64,000 bases of DNA, taken from contig NZ_JAFMTW010000015.1 of NCBI RefSeq assembly GCF_017329615.1, positions 17,322 through 81,321 on the forward strand. The letters are read 5' to 3'. The notes beneath the pieces were generated by a model. The model did no database searches. It saw only the letters and a list, made by a program, of their open reading frames with translations, and had not been told where the DNA came from. Below, one piece after another: positions 54,982-64,000 of this stretch (within the stretch, counting starts at the first letter, position 1; every line of letters begins with the position of its first letter). This DNA is from Alicyclobacillus suci (GTDB lineage: Bacteria; Bacillota; Bacilli; Alicyclobacillales; Alicyclobacillaceae). The position numbers and the translations under genes are program-made.

Positions 54982-56154
54982 TTGAGTTCAACGCCTTTGC
55001 GCGTGATGACTGTGTTTGGAACGAGACCGGAAGCGGTGAAGATGGCGCCGCTGGTGCGCGCGCTCGACGCGCATCCGGAGATTGAATCCATTGTCTGTGT
55101 GACTGCACAGCACCGGGAGATGCTAGATCAGGTGCTCGAGGTGTTTGGCGTTCAGCCGGACGTCGATTTGGACATCATGGAGCCACACCAGAGCTTGGCG
55201 AAAATCACGACCAAGGCATTAACCGGTTTGGATTCGGCATTGGCAGAGCACAAGCCGGACGTGGTGCTGGTGCACGGCGATACGACGACGACCTTTGCGG
55301 CAGCGCTGGCGGCGTTTTATCAGCAAATTGCCATCGGCCACGTGGAGGCAGGGCTGCGGACGTACAACAAGTACTCGCCGTTCCCCGAGGAGATGAACCG
55401 CCAGTTGGCGGACGTCCTGTGCGATCTCTTCTTTGCCCCGACAGACCTGTCAGCTCAAAATTTGCTCAATGAAGGGCGGGCAAAGCAGGCCATTTTCGTG
55501 ACGGGGAATACGGCGATTGACGCGATGCGCACGACCGTCAAAGAAACCTATCATCATCCGGTGCTCGATGCGTTTCCACAAGGAAGCCGGATGATTTATA
55601 TGACGTCGCACCGCCGCGAGAACTGGGGGGAGAAACTGGCCCAGATCTGCCGCGCCGCGAGACAAATTGTCGAGGCGCACGAGGATGTAGAGCTCGTCTA
55701 TCCCGTCCATCTCAACCCGACTGTACGCGATACCGTCTTCACCATTCTCGACGGGCATCCGCGCATTCATTTGCTCGATCCGCTCGGAATTGTGGACAAC
55801 CACAATTTCATGGCGAGAGCGACCTTGATTCTCACTGACTCCGGCGGGATCCAGGAAGAGGCGCCGTCGCTGGGCGTACCGGTGCTCGTGCTGCGGGATA
55901 CGACGGAGCGTCCGGAGGGGATTGAGGCGGGAACCTTGAAACTCGTCGGAACCGATGAAGCGACCATTGTGGCTGAGGCCAACCGGTTGTTGACCGACTC
56001 CGCTGCGTACGACGATATGGCTGGTCGCAAGAACCCTTATGGGGATGGGCGGGCGTCGGATCGGATTGTTCAGGCGATTCTTCACCACTTTGGCAGAGGG
56101 GAAGCCCCTGCGCCGTTTCGCTATCAAGAGAGTGATAGACTGTTTCGGGCATAG
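54982..56154 (+). CDS. mnaA: UDP-N-acetylglucosamine 2-epimerase (non-hydrolysing)
   Basis: 390 residues. Interconverts UDP-GlcNAc and UDP-ManNAc for teichoic-acid or other wall-polymer linkage. GTRPEAVKMAPLV at the N-terminus, VHGDTTTTFAAALAAFY, HVEAGLRT, TSHRRENWG, LTDSGGIQEEAPSLG and RDTTERPEG are signatures. TTG start with GAGGAG upstream. Just before the ATP synthase operon as in Bacillus. Confidence 0.95.
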   Translation: MSSTPLRVMTVFGTRPEAVKMAPLVRALDAHPEIESIVCVTAQHREMLDQVLEVFGVQPDVDLDIMEPHQSLAKITTKALTGLDSALAEHKPDVVLVHGDTTTTFAAALAAFYQQIAIGHVEAGLRTYNKYSPFPEEMNRQLADVLCDLFFAPTDLSAQNLLNEGRAKQAIFVTGNTAIDAMRTTVKETYHHPVLDAFPQGSRMIYMTSHRRENWGEKLAQICRAARQIVEAHEDVELVYPVHLNPTVRDTVFTILDGHPRIHLLDPLGIVDNHNFMARATLILTDSGGIQEEAPSLGVPVLVLRDTTERPEGIEAGTLKLVGTDEATIVAEANRLLTDSAAYDDMAGRKNPYGDGRASDRIVQAILHHFGRGEAPAPFRYQESDRLFRA

Positions 56155-56270
56155 GTTGCCCACGGTGACTTGCCTGCGCAGAGCTCAACCAATTTGAAGC
56201 AGATTCGCGAACGTTTTATGAACAAGTGCTAAATGGAATCTAGAAACTTGGAATGTCAAGCCCGCATTCG

Positions 56271-56300
56271 TTGACATAGGAATTTACCCTAGTGTACTAT
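56271..56300 (+). promoter_or_regulatory. ATP synthase operon promoter
   Basis: Perfect TTGACA (56271-56276), 18-bp spacer, TACTAT (56295-56300), about 210 bases ahead of the first gene. The remaining leader (56301-56513) shows no gene. Confidence 0.7.
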
Positions 56301-56513
56301 AGGCGAGGGTTATGGCATTTCACCATTAAGAACAGGTGTTTCATACTACGAAACGAATGAGCTAGCGCAGGCGTTTCTGGAAATACTCGACATTCACGGA
56401 TTACCTTTTATTGTAAATGGGTAGGATGTGAATGTGGTGGTGAATTTGCTTGGATAGCCAACACCGCGATGAATAACTCATTCATCTGATGCCCTCTCTT
56501 CATCCTGTACTAG

Positions 56514-56780
56514 GTGGTGTGCGCGTTCGAGAACGAACAGCGTCCTAAGTCGGAGAAATCCCGGTTAAGTAACCAAAATCCGTGGAAAACGTTTGCAGTT
56601 TACTCCGGTGCAACACTACAGCTGGCTGTTTGCATTGTGGTATTTACTCTGCTTGGAGTTCACTTTGCGCACCAGCTGCACCATGTCTGGCTGACGGTTG
56701 TTGGGGCCATTGTGGGTGTCGTCGTGGGTGGATCGGGACTCGCAGTCCTCGCCAAACAGATTCTAGGAGACAAACCATGA
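56514..56780 (+). CDS. AtpZ/AtpI-family membrane protein
   Basis: 88 residues with two membrane helices (about 28-50 and 58-78, TVVGAIVGVVVGGSGLAVLA), N-terminal charged region. Such proteins accompany ATP synthase operons, possibly in assembly or Mg/Ca transport. GTG start lacks a clear ribosome site. The stop overlaps the next gene (ATGA). Confidence 0.65.
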   Translation: MVCAFENEQRPKSEKSRLSNQNPWKTFAVYSGATLQLAVCIVVFTLLGVHFAHQLHHVWLTVVGAIVGVVVGGSGLAVLAKQILGDKP

Positions 56781-57178
56781 GTGTAGACCGATTGAACAAA
56801 CGGCTTCGTACAATCACAATATCTTGGCTGGTGTTCATCGGCCTGACTGTACTCGGCTGGGTTATCCTAGCCGACTGGCGGGTAGCGTTGAACGGGCTGC
56901 TTCTTGGGGAAGTCGGCGGCTTTTATGTGGTGTTCAGCATGATCCGCCAGGGTCATCACAATCGCGACACGCAGGGGGCTGCGCTGTTTGCTTCAGGAAT
57001 GGTGGGGATGTTTACACGTCTCATCCTCATTGCTGCGATTATGGTGATTTCCCTGAAATTCCGTGCTGTGTTTAATCCGTACACAGCACTCATCGGGTAC
57101 CTACTTGGTTTCGTCTTCGTCTTTGTCGGACTGTACAGTTATGCCATGAACCCGAGTGACAATACCAAAGAGAAGTAG
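56777..57178 (+). CDS. atpI: ATP synthase subunit I
   Basis: 133 residues, about four hydrophobic segments. Belongs to the variable AtpI family, thought to help assemble the c ring. ATG overlaps the previous stop; GGAGACAAACC precedes it. Assigned by size, topology and position more than by motif. Confidence 0.75.
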   Translation: MSVDRLNKRLRTITISWLVFIGLTVLGWVILADWRVALNGLLLGEVGGFYVVFSMIRQGHHNRDTQGAALFASGMVGMFTRLILIAAIMVISLKFRAVFNPYTALIGYLLGFVFVFVGLYSYAMNPSDNTKEK

Positions 57179-57186
57179 GTGAGATA

Positions 57187-57951
57187 GTGCCAGCATTCCC
57201 CACGTTATTTGCGGGGACCATTTGGCAGACCAATTTTACCGTGATTGCCACGATATTCTTCACTGGTCTGGTCATGTTCATCCTGTTGCGCATCGCTGTT
57301 GCGCGCATGGATATGCGACGTCCCCGCGGATTGCAAAACCTGATGGAATGGGCGGCTGAGTTCACGACCAACATGGCCCGTGAGACCATGCCGACGGAGC
57401 AATCGGTGAGGTTTGTCCTCCCACTTGCGTTTACCATGCTCTTGTTCTTGTTTATCGCCAACTGGTTGGGGCTCATTATGACGATTTCCGTCCACTTTGG
57501 TGTGCACGCACATGTGTGGGGTCTGAAGCCGTCCGACTTGGCTGGATCGAATGGTGACGTCGAACTCTTCGACTCGCCGACATCGAGCATGAGTATGGCG
57601 CTCGGTATCGCTGTGATGGTGTGGGTAATCAGCCACGCGCGCGGATTGCGCCATCCAAAGCAGTGGTTCAAGCACTTCTACTCGCCGTCGCCGCTCGCCG
57701 TCATCGAGGAAATTACCAACCCGTTGACGCACGGTATGCGACTTTACGGCAACATTTTTGCGGGTGAGGCCCTGTTGGGTATCATGCTGAAGGCGCCATT
57801 TGCGTTCCATTGGCTGCCGTGGCAGCTTCCGCTGATTGTCCTGTGGCTGTTGTACAGCGGCTTTGTGGCAACGATTCAGGCGTACGTCTTCTCGATTCTG
57901 ATGTGCCTGTACATTGGCAACAAGTCGTTTGAAGGCCACGCAAATCACTAA
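57187..57951 (+). CDS. atpB: ATP synthase Fo subunit a
   Basis: 254 residues, several membrane helices. Forms the proton half-channels. The essential Arg lies in the NPLTHGMRLYGNIFAGEALLGIM helix. GTG start with AGGTGAG upstream. Confidence 0.94.
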   Translation: MPAFPTLFAGTIWQTNFTVIATIFFTGLVMFILLRIAVARMDMRRPRGLQNLMEWAAEFTTNMARETMPTEQSVRFVLPLAFTMLLFLFIANWLGLIMTISVHFGVHAHVWGLKPSDLAGSNGDVELFDSPTSSMSMALGIAVMVWVISHARGLRHPKQWFKHFYSPSPLAVIEEITNPLTHGMRLYGNIFAGEALLGIMLKAPFAFHWLPWQLPLIVLWLLYSGFVATIQAYVFSILMCLYIGNKSFEGHANH

Positions 57952-57977
57952 TCTCGAGTGAACGAGTGAACCATTGA

Positions 57978-58238
<261 letters not shown>

Positions 58239-58255
58239 TTCGATTGCGTTGACCG

Positions 58256-58276
58256 AGTGCCGCGAGAGGCGGCACT
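58256..58276 (+). other. Intercistronic hairpin between atpE and atpF
   Basis: Perfect 8-bp stem AGTGCCGC (58256-58263) / GCGGCACT (58269-58276), loop GAGAG, no T-run, 92 bases of spacer between genes. It could stabilise the atpE end of the mRNA or lower read-through, fitting the high need for subunit c. Confidence 0.55.
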
Positions 58277-58330
58277 ACGCTATCGATTAGCGTCCGAACG
58301 CGATTCCATAGTAGAAGGGAGTGGCGCGAA

Positions 58331-58818
58331 ATGGGGGGCGTCTTCCAGTTAGGGACGTTTATTTTCTCCATCATTAGTTTCTTGATTGTCTTCTTCATCA
58401 TCCAACGCTTTGCGTTTAGACCGCTCGCCAATATGTTGGAGCAGCGTCGCAAACACGTTGAATCGCAGATTACAGATGCTGAGCAGAGCCGCGAGGAAGC
58501 TGCAAAGCTGTTGTCTGAACAGAAACGGTTACTCGATGAAGCGCGCAAAGAAGCTAAAAATATTCTCGATGCAGCCCGTGTCCGCGCTGACGAACAGGCT
58601 CGGGAGATCATTCAAAAAGCGGAAGAAGAAGTTTCACGGATCCTCGAAGAGAACCGCGCTGCCATCGCGCGTGAGCGCGACGAGGCCCTTGCGGCAGTGA
58701 CACAACGCGTCGCAGAGTTGACAGTCGAACTGACTTCGAAACTGTTGCGTGACCACGTCACGGCTGAGGTGCACAACGAGATGGTAGCCGAGGCGGAAAA
58801 ACGCCTGGGTGAGCTCGT

Positions 58819-58825
<7 letters not shown>
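58331..58825 (+). CDS. atpF: ATP synthase Fo subunit b
   Basis: 164 residues: one N-terminal membrane helix (FIFSIISFLIVFFIIQRFAF) and a long charged coiled coil forming the stator. GGGAGTG precedes the ATG; the end overlaps atpH by seven bases. Confidence 0.95.
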
Positions 58826-60887
<2,062 letters not shown>

Positions 60888-60953
60888 ACCGCCCACAGTG
60901 TTGGTTCTTGATTGCGCGGCCAAATCCTGAGAGACGATGGGTGGTGAAAGGCA

Positions 60954-61814
60954 TTGCCGCAAAATACGCGTGAAATTAAACGCCGCATTCGCAGCGTTCA
61001 GAATACATCTCAAATCACGAAGGCCATGGAGATGGTCGCGGCTGCGAAATTGCGTCGCGTTCAGGACGCAGTTCAGCAGTCCAAACCTTACTTGGCTAAG
61101 TTACAAGACATGTTGGCGAACGTTTCTGCATCGGCCCGCCACGTGAAGCACCCTCTGTTGGCGTCGCGTCCGGTCAAACGGACGGGCTACTTGGTCATCA
61201 CGGCCGACAGGGGACTTGCTGGCCCGTACAACGCGCAAGTAGTCCGCGCCGCGATGCAGGAGTTCGGTAAAAAAGACAAGTCGGCGTTCACGATTTTCGC
61301 CGTCGGCAAGCGGGGAAGAGATTTCTTCAAACATCGTGACTACCCTATCGGTGCGGAAGTCATCGATTTGGACGACTCGCCGACCTATAGCTCCATCCGC
61401 AATCTCGCGGAGGAGATGGTGCAGTCGTACGAGCGCGAAGAGTTCGATGAACTGTACTTCATTTACAACGAATTTATCAACGCGGTGTCGCAGCGGGCGG
61501 TCGTCAAGAAAGTGTTGCCGCTCGATAGTTTGACAGACGAGCAAACAGGCCCGCGTCATCAATACGAGTTCGAACCCGACGAGGACGCGGTCATGGCCGC
61601 ACTTTTACCTCGTTACGCAGAAACGTTGGTCTACCAAGCGGTTCTCGACGCGAAAGCCTCCGAGCACGCCGCGCGGATGACTGCAATGGGTAATGCAACC
61701 GAAAATGCGAAGGACATCATCGCTGACTATACGCTTTCGCTCAACCGTGCTCGCCAAGCGGCGATTACGACGCAGATTGCGGAAATCGTCGGCGGAGCGA
61801 ATGCCCTAAGCTAA
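60954..61814 (+). CDS. atpG: ATP synthase F1 subunit gamma
   Basis: 286 residues, the central rotor shaft. Coiled-coil ends: REIKRRIRSVQNTSQITKAM at the start and the conserved TTQIAEIVGGANAL at the end. TTG start, preceded by AAAGG. Confidence 0.96.
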   Translation: MPQNTREIKRRIRSVQNTSQITKAMEMVAAAKLRRVQDAVQQSKPYLAKLQDMLANVSASARHVKHPLLASRPVKRTGYLVITADRGLAGPYNAQVVRAAMQEFGKKDKSAFTIFAVGKRGRDFFKHRDYPIGAEVIDLDDSPTYSSIRNLAEEMVQSYEREEFDELYFIYNEFINAVSQRAVVKKVLPLDSLTDEQTGPRHQYEFEPDEDAVMAALLPRYAETLVYQAVLDAKASEHAARMTAMGNATENAKDIIADYTLSLNRARQAAITTQIAEIVGGANALS

Positions 61815-63242
<1,428 letters not shown>

Positions 63243-63270
63243 CGTCGAAGTGCCTGTCGCAGGAAGGTAG

Positions 63271-63717
63271 GTGAGCGGGTTGCTAACGGTACCTCTCGAA
63301 ATCGTGACGCCTGAGCGCGTCATTCTCGAACAGGACGTTCGGATGGTGACGCTTCAGGGCGGATATGGCGAGCTCGGCATTTTGCCGAGGCACATGCCCC
63401 TGGCAACTTCCGTGAAACCTTGTTTGGTTCGCATTAAACTGGAAGATGGCCGCGAGGACGTCATTCCAGTCTCCGGCGGATTCGTCGAGATTCTGCCCGA
63501 CAAGATCACCTTGTTGGCAGATACCGCCGAATTGCCGGAGGATATCGACGCCGACCGTGCACAATTGGCCAAGGAGCGCGCAGAGCGCCGCCTCAGCCAA
63601 AGTGCCGACGACGTCGATGTGAACCGCGCCAAGGATGCACTGTTGCGGTCAGAGCTTCGCCTCCAGGCAATTGAAGAGCATCAGAAGTTGAATGGCTTTC
63701 TCACAAGCGCCCAATAA
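63271..63717 (+). CDS. atpC: ATP synthase F1 subunit epsilon
   Basis: 148 residues. N-terminal beta barrel (GGYGELGILPRHMPLAT) and a C-terminal helical hairpin (about 88-140) that can inhibit ATP hydrolysis. GTG start at 63271 after AGGAAGGTAG; a TTG at 63280 is an alternative. Last gene of the operon and of the window. Confidence 0.95.
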   Translation: MSGLLTVPLEIVTPERVILEQDVRMVTLQGGYGELGILPRHMPLATSVKPCLVRIKLEDGREDVIPVSGGFVEILPDKITLLADTAELPEDIDADRAQLAKERAERRLSQSADDVDVNRAKDALLRSELRLQAIEEHQKLNGFLTSAQ

Positions 63718-63744
63718 GCGCAACAAAATCACAGATTACCCACG

Positions 63745-63778
63745 ACACCCGGCGCCTTTCGCGTCGGGTGTTTGTGTT
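63745..63778 (+). terminator. ATP synthase operon terminator
   Basis: ACACCCG (63745-63751) pairs with CGGGTGT (63765-63771), extended by inner GCG/CGC pairing, followed by TTGTGTTTG. Confidence 0.8.
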
Positions 63779-63835
63779 TGTGGAGCGCGCAGGGGCGCGG
63801 TTGAGGATGGGCGGCGTGATCGAGGAGGGCTGGGT

Positions 63836-64000
<165 letters not shown>

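Noticed and set aside
56582..56776. Upstream in-frame extension of atpI
   Set aside because: It overlaps the AtpZ-like gene and has no hydrophobic or conserved sequence; the ATG at 56777 with GGAGA upstream is the better start.

Overview
The window reads as chromosomal DNA of a spore-forming member of the Bacillota (class Bacilli). The moderately high GC, the gene repertoire (acetylated lysine pathway dapH/dapL, spo0F, spoIIR, a pbpG-type PBP, rpoE delta, ywlE/ywlG) and the frequent GTG/TTG starts suggest an Alicyclobacillus-like genus; that is inference, since there is no rRNA gene to confirm it. I see no tRNA, rRNA, CRISPR array, transposase or prophage gene. The last ~165 bases are not biological: a Nextera transposase adapter starts at 63836 and runs into index, degraded flow-cell primer and poly-G, so the contig really ends near 63835.

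Left part (1-25.9 kb): a two-gene cassette resembling a type II (ParM/ParR) partition system sits behind a repeat-rich, centromere-like leader (141-268). Then come a divergent folD, patA, the dapH-dapL lysine pair, deoD, udk, and a gluconate block (NAD-type 6-phosphogluconate dehydrogenase, LacI regulator, gluconokinase, anion-symporter-type MFS) with a double CG-centred operator. These are followed by pepP, mgsA, moaA, five small hypothetical genes, aspartate aminotransferase, and the Bacillus-type cluster pbpG / speE-speB / ywiB.

Middle and right (26-63.8 kb): a long stretch keeps the gene order I recall from Bacillus subtilis between fadF and the ATP synthase operon: fadF, (enoyl-CoA hydratase in the acdA position), rpoE, pyrG, spo0F, tal, rho, rpmE, prfA, prmC, spoIIR, ywlC/tsaC, mntP, ywlE, ywlG, glyA, upp, mnaA, atpI-atpC. 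Several usual members (fbaA, murA2, glpX, tdk, rpiB) are absent. Between tsaC and mntP a catabolic insertion of about 7.7 kb carries uxaA-uxaB-uxaC, a LacI regulator and a sugar-porter MFS with three copies of one 15-bp operator, followed by two secreted lipoproteins, one with a Ser in place of the NlpC/P60 catalytic Cys.

The genes form several functional sets: galacturonate/glucuronate and gluconate use feeding KDG and the pentose phosphate pathway, polyamine synthesis (agmatinase plus spermidine synthase), acyl-CoA oxidation electron transfer under a probable TetR-type operator, sporulation initiation and sigma-factor signalling, translation termination (prfA-prmC), and a complete F1Fo ATP synthase operon (atpZ/I-B-E-F-H-A-G-D-C) with promoter and terminator.
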